64,000 nt of DNA from Candidatus Goldiibacteriota bacterium HGW-Goldbacteria-1 (GTDB lineage Bacteria > Oederibacteriota > PGYV01). The notes beneath the pieces were generated by a model that did no database searches, was not told the origin of the DNA, and worked only from the letters and a program-made list of their open reading frames with translations. Shown one piece after another: positions 30,454 through 39,004 of the stretch. Position 1 is the first letter of the stretch. Each line of letters opens with the position of its first letter. The position numbers and the translations under genes are program-made. The stretch lies in NCBI GenBank assembly GCA_002839855.1, contig PGYV01000004.1, positions 7,556-71,555 of the forward strand. Direction: 5' to 3'.

Positions 30454-31791
30454 TTATATACTTAAGGTTTTATAATTTTTTCTTAAATCAAAAACAGACT
30501 TTGTCACAAAGAACGCGGTGAAAAGGCTTATGGTGATACCCCAGAACATGGTGACCGCGAAACCCCTGATAGGGCCGGTGCCAAACTGGAACAAAATCGC
30601 GGCAGTGATAAGAGAAGTCACGTGCGAGTCAATAATGGTCCAAAGCGCCCTGTTATACCCCGCGTCAATTGCCGCCCTGATTGTTTTTCCGGTCCTTAAC
30701 TCTTCCCTGATTCTTTCAAGTATTAAGATATTGGAATCAACAGCCATACCCAAAGTAAGCGTAATACCCGCGATGCCCGGAAGCGTAAGCGTGGCGTCAA
30801 GCGCGGCAAGTATTCCAAAGATGAAAATAACATTTAAGGCAAGCGCGAAATCCGCTATAATTCCCGACATTCCATAATATATCGCCATGAAAATTAAAAC
30901 CAGAAGCGCGCCGATAAACATGGAAGTCATACCTTTTTTAACCGCGTCTGCCCCCATCGAAGGCCCTATTATCTGTTTGTTGACAATCTTGACAGGAGCC
31001 GGCAGAGCGCCCGCCCTTAATATAAGCGCAAGGTCTCTTGAAGTGTCAATTGTAAAGTTGCCTTCTATTACCCCTTCGCCGCCGCTTATCCTGCTTTTAA
31101 TAACAGGCGCGGAATAAACTTTATCATCCAGTACAATTGCCAGGTTGCGGTTTACGTTGTCTCCCGTAATTTCGGCAAACTTTCTGCCGCCCGCGGGTGA
31201 CAGTTTAAATCCTACAACAGGTTCACCGTACTGCCCCATCTGCACTTTCGCGTCAATAAGGTCGGCTCCGGTTATTAAATCCTTTTTTTCTATAACGTAA
31301 CGTTCGCCTTCCTTGCCTTCCAGCACCATTACTTCGGCCGGAACTTTGTCTGGGTCAATGTTTCCGTCGGCATCCGTCATTTCTGTTACCTTATACCTTT
31401 CACTGACAAGCTTAAATTCAAGCAGTGCCGTTTTGCCTATGATGTCAAGCGCGCGGGTTGTGTCCTTAATGCCCGGCAGCTGAATCACTATGTACTTTTC
31501 GCCTTCCCTTTGAATCAAAGGTTCTGCCACGCCAAGCGCGTCTATCCTGTTCCTTAAAATCTCCAGGGCGCGCGAAACGGCTTCTTCAAGTTTTATATTT
31601 TCCGGCAGCTTGGTTTCATCCACGGCAAGCTTTAAAAGCATACCGCCCTGAAGGTCAAGCCCAAGTTTTACACTTCCTTTTTTTGTAACATTTCCTTCCG
31701 CGTCCTTTATATCCATTGGCGGCCATATCTGCCATACCGAAAGGATTAAAAGCGCGAAAGTTAAAACAGCAACAAACTGAATCTTTCTCAT
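30454..31791 (-). CDS. secD: Protein translocase subunit SecD
   Basis: Membrane export subunit of 445 aa. Contains LGLDLQGGMLLKL after the first helix, the P1 domain (ALEILRNRIDALGVAEP, IVIQLPGI), and five C-terminal helices with TLGMAVDSNILILERIREEL. ATG at 31791 has GGAGG 7 nt upstream; the in-frame TTG before it is not needed. It lies 31 bp downstream of the transketolase C-terminal subunit, so it may be read through from that operon. Confidence 0.96.
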   Translation of the reverse strand: MRKIQFVAVLTFALLILSVWQIWPPMDIKDAEGNVTKKGSVKLGLDLQGGMLLKLAVDETKLPENIKLEEAVSRALEILRNRIDALGVAEPLIQREGEKYIVIQLPGIKDTTRALDIIGKTALLEFKLVSERYKVTEMTDADGNIDPDKVPAEVMVLEGKEGERYVIEKKDLITGADLIDAKVQMGQYGEPVVGFKLSPAGGRKFAEITGDNVNRNLAIVLDDKVYSAPVIKSRISGGEGVIEGNFTIDTSRDLALILRAGALPAPVKIVNKQIIGPSMGADAVKKGMTSMFIGALLVLIFMAIYYGMSGIIADFALALNVIFIFGILAALDATLTLPGIAGITLTLGMAVDSNILILERIREELRTGKTIRAAIDAGYNRALWTIIDSHVTSLITAAILFQFGTGPIRGFAVTMFWGITISLFTAFFVTKSVFDLRKNYKTLSI

Positions 31792-31824
31792 CAAATTTCC
31801 TCCTTATAAAATTATTTCTATTTT

Positions 31825-32772
31825 TTATCTGTTAAGCAGTTTTTTTGCTTCAGCAGTGATATTATTACCTGTTAAACCATATTTATTGAACAGCGCTTCC
31901 GGTTCGCCGGATTCTGCGAACATGTCCATCATGCCGATTCTTTTAACCCTGACAGGAAGGTTTTCTGAAAGCACTTCACACACGGCGGAACCAAGCCCGC
32001 CTACTATACTGTGTTCTTCTATTGTTATGACATTGCGCGTCTTTCCCGCGGACTGTATTATCATCTTCGCGTCTATGGGTTTGATTGACGGCATGTGTAT
32101 TATCTCCGCGGATATTCCGTCTGATGCAAGCAGCTTATGCGCTTCAAGCGCCTTAAACAACATTACACCGGTGCTGATAATGGTTATGTCTTTGCCTTCT
32201 TCCGCAATTATTCCTTTGCCGAATTCAAACTTGTAATTCGAATCAAATACCACAGGCGTATTCATCCTTGCAAGCCTTAAATACACTGGTGAATCGTAAT
32301 AATCCGCAAGGTACTCTATTATTTTTTCCGCTTCAACAGAATCAGCCGGGGCAACAACTTTCATATTTGGTATTGCCCTCATTATGGCAATGTCCTCGCA
32401 GGCCTGGTGAGTGGGGCCGTCTTCGCCCACGGATATTCCGGCGTGCGTGACCGCTATTTTTACGGGTAAGTTCGGATAGCATATGGAATTTCTTATCTGT
32501 TCCCACGGCCTTCCCGAACCGAACATGGCAAAGGTGGAAGCAAACACGGACATTCCGGATGCAGCAAGCCCCGCTGCGGTTCCCATTAAATCCTGTTCCG
32601 CGATTCCCATGTCAAAAAACCTTTCAGGATAAACTTTTCCAAAACGTGCTGTCTGCGTGGACTTTGCAAGGTCCGCGTCCAATACAACTAAATTCTTATG
32701 CGTAGCGCCAAGTTTTGCCAGCGTGTCGCCGTATGTATTTCTCATTGATGTGGGTTTTGCGCTCATTTGCAT
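31825..32772 (-). CDS. Transketolase, C-terminal subunit
   Basis: Pyrimidine-binding and C-terminal domains of a split transketolase (315 aa), catalysing two-carbon transfer in the pentose phosphate pathway. Landmarks are GIAEQDLMGTAAGLA with the catalytic glutamate, THAGISVGEDGPTHQ, and the C-terminal NVITIEEHSIVGGLGS. ATG at 32772 lies 6 nt after GGAGG inside the upstream gene, whose stop overlaps at ATGA. The TPP pyrophosphate-binding half is in the upstream fusion gene. The pair is a transketolase rather than DXS, judged by length and motifs. Confidence 0.92.
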   Translation of the reverse strand: MQMSAKPTSMRNTYGDTLAKLGATHKNLVVLDADLAKSTQTARFGKVYPERFFDMGIAEQDLMGTAAGLAASGMSVFASTFAMFGSGRPWEQIRNSICYPNLPVKIAVTHAGISVGEDGPTHQACEDIAIMRAIPNMKVVAPADSVEAEKIIEYLADYYDSPVYLRLARMNTPVVFDSNYKFEFGKGIIAEEGKDITIISTGVMLFKALEAHKLLASDGISAEIIHMPSIKPIDAKMIIQSAGKTRNVITIEEHSIVGGLGSAVCEVLSENLPVRVKRIGMMDMFAESGEPEALFNKYGLTGNNITAEAKKLLNR

Positions 32773-34550
32773 TTGCACCCTCCAAGTTCATTAAGGGCTT
32801 TTTCTGTCTCTGCCTCATTGGGTGCGGCTCCGTGATATTCCACTTTTCTTTCCATGAATGATACGCCTTTGCCTTTAATTGTCCTTGCTATTATTATGGT
32901 CGGGATTCCCTTAACTTTTTTTGCCTCTTCAAACGCTTCCATTATTGCTTCAATGTTATGCCCGTCAATTTCTATTACGTTCCAGTTAAACGCTTTCCAC
33001 TTTTCCACCACAGGTTCAAGCCCGCACTTTACCTGCCCTATGCTGCCGTCTATCTGAAGCCCGTTATAATCAAGAATCGCGCAGACATTATCAAGCCTGC
33101 GGGTATACGTGGACATGGCCGCTTCCCATATCTGGCCTTCCTGTATTTCGCCGTCGCCAAGCATTACATAGACGCGGTTGTTCAAGCCTTTTAATTTTGA
33201 AGCCAGCGCCATTCCGTTGGCAATGGAAAGCCCCTGCCCAAGCGAACCGGTGGTCATATCAACGCCGGGGGTTTTTTTCATATCAGGGTGGCCTGAAAGG
33301 TCACCGTCAATTTTACGCAGATTCCACAAAGCCTCTTCTTTCATAAAACCCGCTTCAGCAAGAGCGGTATAAAGCGCGGGCGCGGCGTGGCCTTTCGAAA
33401 GAATAAAACGGTCGCGTTCTTCCCACTTTGGATTTTTAGGATCTATCTTCATAACGTGTTTGTAAAGAACCGCTATCACATCCGCGGCGGACAACGAACC
33501 TCCCGGATGACCCGAACAGGCGTATCCAAGCATTTTTATTATGTTAAATCTCATATTCACCGCTGTCTGTTCCAGCATTTTTATTGTGTCAGTATATTTC
33601 TTATAACTTCCGCCCGCCTTATGGTGTTCTGCCAGAAATGAATCCAGCTGCGCTTTATCCGGAAGCCCTTCCTGCGCGCCTATTGTCTGCGTCACTATCG
33701 CGCCTGCCGCGTTGCCGCAGTCAATGGCGTCAATTACAAATTTTCCGTCCGCAATGGCACACGCGACAGCACCCACAAAAGCGTCCCCGCCGCCTACGGT
33801 ATCTTTGACATCCATTCCATAACCATGAAATACGGTGGAGCCGTGTTCGTTTACAAGAAGCGTGCCTTCTTTTCCCATTGTTATAATTACATGGTTAACG
33901 CCAAGTTTGCGCAGTTCATTGCCCGCAAGCGAGCCTGTTTCCATGTGTGATATAAGCCTGTTTGTCAGGTATCCGCCTTCGCGTTCGTTCATTATTACGA
34001 TATCAAGCCCGCGCAGGACTTCTTTTATTTCATCGCGGTGTTTGGTGCCGGCGTTGCCGACATTCATCACTGTCTTGACCTTATATTTCTGCGCCAGTTC
34101 CAGCGCGCGTTTGATTGCAGGTATCGGTATTTCGGTACAGACTACAACCACTTTGCTGCGCTTAATTGCCGCTTCTGCTTTATCAATATCAGAGGGTATA
34201 AGCGTGTCATTAGACCCGGTGAACCAGGTGACCTTATTACCTTTCTGCCCTGTGGTGTTTACAAGCGCAACGCCTGTTGAAACAGATTCATCTATTATAA
34301 AATATTCAAGATTTATATTGGGGTGTTTTAAGTTTTTCATGGCAATGTCAGGAACCTGATCTTTGCCTTTTTTGGCAATAAAATTCACTTTTTTTCCAAG
34401 CCTGGCAATTGCCACCGCCTGATTAGCGCCTTTTCCGCCCGGTAATATGTAAAAATTATCCCCGGCAACAGTTTCCCCGCGTTCAGGCATACGTTCTGTT
34501 TTTACCATAAAATCTATATTAATACTGCCTATAACCGTAATTTCATCCAC
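32763..34550 (-). CDS. Ribokinase-like kinase fused to transketolase N-terminal subunit
   Basis: A 595-aa two-part enzyme. Residues 1-305 are a PfkB-family sugar kinase: VIGSINIDFMV start, sugar-binding PGGKGANQAVA (37-47) and the catalytic DTVGGGDAF (250-258, base Asp256; the usual form is DTxGAGDxF). Residues 315-595 are the transketolase TPP domain with SGHPG (346-350), KGHAA (386-390), GSLGQG (435-440), GDG (465-467) and DYN (494-496). The residues are intact in both halves, so both may be active. Ribokinase makes ribose 5-phosphate, a transketolase substrate, so the fusion links salvage to the pathway. GTG start with GGAGG 10 nt upstream. I know of no standard protein with this architecture. 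Confidence 0.9.
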   Translation of the reverse strand: MDEITVIGSINIDFMVKTERMPERGETVAGDNFYILPGGKGANQAVAIARLGKKVNFIAKKGKDQVPDIAMKNLKHPNINLEYFIIDESVSTGVALVNTTGQKGNKVTWFTGSNDTLIPSDIDKAEAAIKRSKVVVVCTEIPIPAIKRALELAQKYKVKTVMNVGNAGTKHRDEIKEVLRGLDIVIMNEREGGYLTNRLISHMETGSLAGNELRKLGVNHVIITMGKEGTLLVNEHGSTVFHGYGMDVKDTVGGGDAFVGAVACAIADGKFVIDAIDCGNAAGAIVTQTIGAQEGLPDKAQLDSFLAEHHKAGGSYKKYTDTIKMLEQTAVNMRFNIIKMLGYACSGHPGGSLSAADVIAVLYKHVMKIDPKNPKWEERDRFILSKGHAAPALYTALAEAGFMKEEALWNLRKIDGDLSGHPDMKKTPGVDMTTGSLGQGLSIANGMALASKLKGLNNRVYVMLGDGEIQEGQIWEAAMSTYTRRLDNVCAILDYNGLQIDGSIGQVKCGLEPVVEKWKAFNWNVIEIDGHNIEAIMEAFEEAKKVKGIPTIIIARTIKGKGVSFMERKVEYHGAAPNEAETEKALNELGGCKCK

Positions 34551-34573
34551 TAAAAAAGTCCTCCGCTATTCTT

Positions 34574-34604
34574 ATTATATAATGCAGTAATACACATAAG
34601 GCAA
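34574..34604 (-). promoter_or_regulatory. Promoter of the kinase/transketolase operon
   Basis: On the minus strand TTGCCT (34604-34599), 17 bp, then TATATA within TATATAAT (34581-34574), about 25-30 bp before the GTG start. Confidence 0.55.
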
Positions 34605-34744
34605 AATAAAGGCAGTTTTAGCCCCATGTCCTGATTTTTTACCCGAAAATGCATTAAACTTACAGGTTAAAAAAAGGTTTTTATATTATACACATTTTTT
34701 AGGTATTTTCTATACTTTTTTGCAGTATCCGGTATTTTGCCGGG

Positions 34745-37249
34745 CTATGCCTTTATAATCTTTACCAGCATATCCTTCTGCTTCTGCATGAATTTTGCCG
34801 CGGCCGCCTTTGTGGCGCCTTCCACGTAAATATGAAAATACGGCCTGTCATTATCCGGAATAATAAGCGCGTTGGATGTGGTTTCAGTGAACCTTATGCC
34901 TTCAACTTCATTAACGTCGTTCTTTTTCTTCATTTCGCCAAGCGCCATCATAACTGCGCCCCTTTTATCCCATGGTACAGGGACTGTATCGGTAAGTTTT
35001 ATGTACTTTGGAAGCGAAGCCACTAAAGTGGAAAGCGGTTTGCCGTATTTTGCCAGGTATTCAAGGAATTTTACCGTGGATATCATGGCGTCAAAAGCCG
35101 GCTGGAATTCCGAAAAAATGTACCCGCCTTTTTCTTCCGCCACAAACTTTGCCTTGCCCGTGTTAGCGGCTGTCATCATGGCGCGGTAGCTTGTACCCAC
35201 GCGCAATGCTTTGCCGCCGTCTGCCAGCGCCATTTTTTCAAAAACTCCGGGTACATTTACCGGAACCGCAACCGTAGCGCCTTTATTTGAACCAAGGAAA
35301 AGTTTTACCATTGTCATAAGGCCGTCATCTTCAATCAAAAGCTGGCCTTTATCATCTACAATAAAAATTTTCTGAGCGCCGGCGTCTATCATTATACCGG
35401 CGTCCGCTTTTAAGGTCTTTACCATTCCGGCAAGGCTGTCTAAGTCTGTCTGAAATTTTTCCGCGGAACGGGTAAGTTTTTTCTCGTTATTATGGGCGTT
35501 TAGCGCTATAACATCACAGTTAAGCCCGCCTAAAATGGACGGGAAAATATTTAAAGCATTACTGTATGAATAATCTATGATTATTTTGAACCTTCTGGCT
35601 TTTATCTTTTCCACGTCCACAAATTTCATGAAACCGTCCTGATAATATTCCAGCGCCCTTGGCGGGTATGAAATTATCCCCACATCATCGCTTTCCGCCC
35701 TTCTGTATTCTTCGCGGAAAAAAGAATTTTCTATGGATTTTTCCTGTGACAGCGAAATGTCCATGCCGTCGCTGTCAAAGAATTTAATATCAAGCATCTT
35801 CGGGTCATACGGCGACTTTCTTATATGAAGCCCGCCCGCCACTTTTAGAGACTTGGCGACATATTTTGTAACCGGAAGCGGCATTATGCGAAAGTCGTAA
35901 ATGTTAACGCCTGTTGAAAGTATGCCCGCCATTATGCTGCGTTCTATCATAAATGACGCCCTGTGGTAATCGCGCGATATCAGCACATGGCTGCCTTTTT
36001 TTAATGTGGACCCAAACGCGCCGCCTATCCTTGCGCCTATTTCAGGTGTAATTTCTGTGTTTGCCATGGCGGTAATGCCGTAAATATCAAACAGCCTGTT
36101 GCTCCACCGTTCGCCGTAAATAAGCGATCCGGAGATAACAGAAAAATCATCCACTGTCTTTTTTGGCCACAGCTTTACTTCAGGTTTAATTATGGTCTCT
36201 TTTCCAATATGGCAGTCGTCGGAAATAACCGCGCCCACGCCAATGTACGCCTTGTAACGTATCATATTGTTGCGGCCTATTACAGCCTCTTTAATATCAA
36301 CTTCCTTTTCAATTTTGTTGTTGTCCCATATGATAGAACGCACAATCTTGGCGCCGCTGTCAATATAACAGTTGTCGCCGATTACAGAACTTGCTATTTC
36401 CGCGCCCTCTTCAATAGTGACGTTGTTTCCAATCACCACGGCGTCCCTGAATTTTACGCCGGCTGCTATCTTTACGTCTTTTCCCACCCATACGTCGCGT
36501 CCTATCTTGCCTTTTCTTTCGCCTTTAATTTCACACTCTATTTCGCCTTTTAATATATCCTCGTGCACCTGCCTGTATTCCGCAAGCGTACCGATGTCTT
36601 TCCAGTAACCGTCCCCGGTAAAACCATACAGGGCTTTCTTCTTTGCAAGCAAATCCGGAAAAAGCTGTTTGGCAAAATCATAGTCCACATTTTCAGGGAT
36701 GTTTTTGAAAATTTCCGGTTCAAATATGTAAATGCCGGTATTTATAGTGTCAGAGAACACTTCACCCCAGGATGGTTTTTCAAGAAGCTTTGATACCTTC
36801 CCGTCCTTTTCTGTGACCACAATGCCGTATCTTAAAGGGTCTGTGGACTTTGTAAGCACTATGGTGGCAAGCGCTTTATTTTTTTTGTGGCTTGCCATGG
36901 CATCGCCAAGATTGAAACTTGTAAAAACGTCGCCGCTTATAATCAGGAAACTGTCATCTTTCAGTTTTTCTTTTGCAAGCGTTATGCAGCCTGCGGTACC
37001 AAGGTCCTGTTCGGACGTGACGTAATTAATTTTAACGCCAAAATCCGCGCCGTCCCTGAAATAACTTGTTATCACTTCCGGCTGAAAATACAGCATCATC
37101 GTAATATCCGTCATGCCGTATTTCTTTAAGAGGTTTATTATGTGCTCCAGCATCGGCGTGTTCATTACCGGCGCCATGGGTTTGGGAATGTTTGTGGTAA
37201 GCGGCCTTAACCTTGTTCCAAATCCGCCTGCAAGAATAACTGCTTTCAT
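34745..37249 (-). CDS. Sugar-1-phosphate nucleotidyltransferase with degenerate phosphomannomutase domain
   Basis: An 834-aa fusion. Residues 1-235 are a nucleotidyltransferase with GGFGTRLRP (8-16), SGDVF (105-109) and KPSWGEVF. Residues 245-375 are left-handed beta-helix repeats. Residues 380-830 have the phosphohexomutase fold but have lost its motifs: the catalytic TASHNP loop reads HIRKSP (475-480), the Mg-binding DGDADR reads DAGAQK (622-627) and GExSGH reads EEKGGY (705-710). I infer a GDP-mannose or related NDP-sugar synthase whose mutase part is now regulatory or structural. Proteins of this ManC/PMM layout are known from other phyla. AGGTATTC-type leader before ATG. Confidence 0.85.
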   Translation of the reverse strand: MKAVILAGGFGTRLRPLTTNIPKPMAPVMNTPMLEHIINLLKKYGMTDITMMLYFQPEVITSYFRDGADFGVKINYVTSEQDLGTAGCITLAKEKLKDDSFLIISGDVFTSFNLGDAMASHKKNKALATIVLTKSTDPLRYGIVVTEKDGKVSKLLEKPSWGEVFSDTINTGIYIFEPEIFKNIPENVDYDFAKQLFPDLLAKKKALYGFTGDGYWKDIGTLAEYRQVHEDILKGEIECEIKGERKGKIGRDVWVGKDVKIAAGVKFRDAVVIGNNVTIEEGAEIASSVIGDNCYIDSGAKIVRSIIWDNNKIEKEVDIKEAVIGRNNMIRYKAYIGVGAVISDDCHIGKETIIKPEVKLWPKKTVDDFSVISGSLIYGERWSNRLFDIYGITAMANTEITPEIGARIGGAFGSTLKKGSHVLISRDYHRASFMIERSIMAGILSTGVNIYDFRIMPLPVTKYVAKSLKVAGGLHIRKSPYDPKMLDIKFFDSDGMDISLSQEKSIENSFFREEYRRAESDDVGIISYPPRALEYYQDGFMKFVDVEKIKARRFKIIIDYSYSNALNIFPSILGGLNCDVIALNAHNNEKKLTRSAEKFQTDLDSLAGMVKTLKADAGIMIDAGAQKIFIVDDKGQLLIEDDGLMTMVKLFLGSNKGATVAVPVNVPGVFEKMALADGGKALRVGTSYRAMMTAANTGKAKFVAEEKGGYIFSEFQPAFDAMISTVKFLEYLAKYGKPLSTLVASLPKYIKLTDTVPVPWDKRGAVMMALGEMKKKNDVNEVEGIRFTETTSNALIIPDNDRPYFHIYVEGATKAAAAKFMQKQKDMLVKIIKA

Positions 37250-37339
37250 TGAATACCTCCGGTAGAGTGGTATGAATTCATATTAATTATTATATTATAC
37301 AATTAATGCGGATTCAATAGCGGTTATTAAAACACGCAG

Positions 37340-37425
37340 CTCGGCAGCTCAGCAGCTCTGAAGCTCGGCTAACACGCAATACCGAGCCGCTGAGCTGCCC
37401 AGCTGCCCAGCTGCCCAGCTGCCGC
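37340..37425. repeat. AGCTGCC word array with inverted arms
   Basis: GCAGCTCGGCAGCTCAGCAG on one side and CCGAGCCGCTGAGCTGCCC on the other could fold back. The array directly follows the PilZ-like gene stop on the minus strand. Confidence 0.7.
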
Positions 37426-37427
37426 CG

Positions 37428-37883
37428 TCAATCCAGCTTTATTTCCGCGCCTTTTATGGCAAGGATTTCTGTAAGGGTAAGATACTTATATTTTGTCATG
37501 TCGTGGTGGGTTATTTTCAGGAATTTCAGCGCCACAAGGTACCTGCCGCTTGCGGTCTTTATGCACCTTATGGTTTCCGCAAGCGCCGTGCACGTGCTTG
37601 ACAGCCCGGGCAGCGGCATATAAAAATTTACAGCCGCTATGCTTTTTTCGGGGATGCTTTCGTTTGAATACATCAGAAGTCCGGATGTGGAAATATTTAC
37701 AGTTTCGTTCTCTTTAAAAACCCTGAAAATCTCTTCGGGGTTAAACTTTTTGGCAAGTTCAAGGTCTTCTTTGCTGTCGCCCAAAACCCTGTAACGCACC
37801 TTTACATTTACCGCTACCCTGGGGTATTCACGCCTTTCCTGCGGAAAAAGCAGGTCGCCTTCTTTCTCTTCCTTTTCGTTCAT
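37428..37883 (-). CDS. PilZ-like protein (second of pair)
   Basis: A PilZ-like protein of 151 aa. RxxxR is at 18-22 (RREYPR) and the NxSxxG-type motif NISTSG at 63-68. An acidic/charged insertion (about 33-60) lies between the motifs. Its start overlaps the stop of its paralogue by 4 nt, so both are translated together. Probably cyclic di-GMP sensing; no output domain is present. Confidence 0.75.
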   Translation of the reverse strand: MNEKEEKEGDLLFPQERREYPRVAVNVKVRYRVLGDSKEDLELAKKFNPEEIFRVFKENETVNISTSGLLMYSNESIPEKSIAAVNFYMPLPGLSSTCTALAETIRCIKTASGRYLVALKFLKITHHDMTKYKYLTLTEILAIKGAEIKLD

Positions 37884-38350
37884 TTTCCGGCCTGCCCCTC
37901 GAAACTCTGTTCTTTGATATTTAATAGATCATTTAAATTTAAGTATGTATAATTTTTCAGGTTGTGATGAATTATTTTTACGAATCGCAGCCCCACTTTA
38001 TATGCGTAAAAACCGCCTTCGGTATTTGATTCCCTTCTTACCACCTCTGCCAGTGCCTTGCAGTTGCACGATATTCCCGGCACAGACAGATACATGGTAA
38101 CGGCCATCAGGCTTTTAAGCCTTATTTCTTCGTTCACGTACATGGAAAGGCCGTTCTTGGAAACATCGGATGATTCGCCCTGGCTGTAATCCTGCATCAT
38201 TTTATCAGGGTCAAAATGGCGCGCCATAGCTTTTTCCGCCTCTTCAGGCGTCAAAAGTTTGTATCTTACGGATACTGCCATAGACTGCCTTGGATATTCC
38301 CTTTTTTCATTTGCTTTCAAGTGAAGCTCCCCGTTTTTTGTATTTTCCAC
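37880..38350 (-). CDS. PilZ-like protein (first of pair)
   Basis: Paralogue of the next gene, 156 aa, sharing the KREYPR (16-21) and DVSKNG (62-67) motifs and the middle insertion (about 35-58). The C-terminal halves align as well (HHNLKNYTYLNLNDLL against HHDMTKYKYLTLTEIL). The pair arose by tandem duplication. Confidence 0.75.
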   Translation of the reverse strand: MENTKNGELHLKANEKREYPRQSMAVSVRYKLLTPEEAEKAMARHFDPDKMMQDYSQGESSDVSKNGLSMYVNEEIRLKSLMAVTMYLSVPGISCNCKALAEVVRRESNTEGGFYAYKVGLRFVKIIHHNLKNYTYLNLNDLLNIKEQSFEGQAGK

Positions 38351-38710
38351 AACCCACCTCCCTATATTTATTACCGATTATATCACAAAAATTTGCCGCC
38401 TGAATCATTCTTTTTGGCATTATAAATGTCAGCTAAAAAATCAGGTTGGTTTAACAAATCAAATATATGACATGGATTCAGTATGTTTTTTCAGAAGCGC
38501 TGCCCAAGCATACTTTATATCCGGCAATCCGGATGTGATGCCGCGCCGGCATACAAGTACATCCCACAGGCTCCCGATTGCCAATGATGTTAATATACAG
38601 GGGATTTCAAATTTTTCCGATTACAAACATACCAATTTGCAGCGCTTTCTGAAAAAATATACTGAATCCATGTAAAAATTATAATTACTCAGAAACACGC
38701 AGCTGAAATA
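38351..38710. other. Spacer holding structured element copy 2
   Basis: This 360-bp spacer contains the element at 38470-38673. A short plus-strand frame at 38472-38675 lies wholly inside that element and is not taken as a gene. AT-rich DNA at 38360-38465 could hold a plus-strand promoter, but no clear boxes are seen. Confidence 0.65.
38470..38673 (+). ncRNA. Predicted structured RNA, copy 2 (long terminal stem)
   Basis: A 204-nt element. The first 33 nt and the last 34 nt pair throughout except for one bulged base; the single non-Watson-Crick pair is G-U on the plus strand. Shared internal blocks with copy 1 are CTGCCCAAG (+30), CGCCGGCA (+74), GATTGC, TTCAAAT and CAATTTGCAG (+163). The terminal stem sequence (ACATGGATTCAGTATG...) differs from copy 1 at many positions while pairing is kept. 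An inner hairpin ATGCCG-CGC-CGGCAT within GGATGT...ACATCC is visible. No T-rich terminator follows directly. Confidence 0.6.
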
Positions 38711-38986
38711 TTATTTATAATAACAGATATACGCCGCGGATTCTTCGCACCTGCAGTCAAAAGACACCTTTGGTTCCACAATAAAACTTTCGCCTTTTTT
38801 ATACACTTTCCATTCCTGTCCGGGAAGTTTGGCAGACATCTGCCCTTCCACCACCGTCATTGTTTCCTGTGTGGCAGTTCCAAAAGTATATTGTCCGGGC
38901 TCTATCACACCGACTGTGGCATTTCCGAATTTTCCGTTTAAACTTAAACTTTGAACTTTGCCTTCAAAATACTCTGAATGTTTCAT
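38711..38986 (-). CDS. ppnP: Pyrimidine/purine nucleoside phosphorylase PpnP
   Basis: Small cupin-fold enzyme (91 aa; DUF1255, formerly YaiE) that splits nucleosides with phosphate. Matches the family along its length: NEYFxGKV-type start (SEYFEGKVQSL), ASVGV-like ATVGVIEPGQYTFGTA, EMTVxxG (ETMTVVEG), LPGQEWKVYKKGESF, and the C-terminal Y-x-C-x-Y. It lies downstream of nrdJ, a suitable nucleotide-metabolism neighbour. Confidence 0.9.
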   Translation of the reverse strand: MKHSEYFEGKVQSLSLNGKFGNATVGVIEPGQYTFGTATQETMTVVEGQMSAKLPGQEWKVYKKGESFIVEPKVSFDCRCEESAAYICYYK

Positions 38987-39004
38987 GATAGTCTCCGTTT
39001 TTTA

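Noticed and set aside
38472-38675. Plus-strand frame of 67 codons
   Set aside because: It spans the second structured element from arm to arm, has no ribosome site, and is not kept in the first copy.
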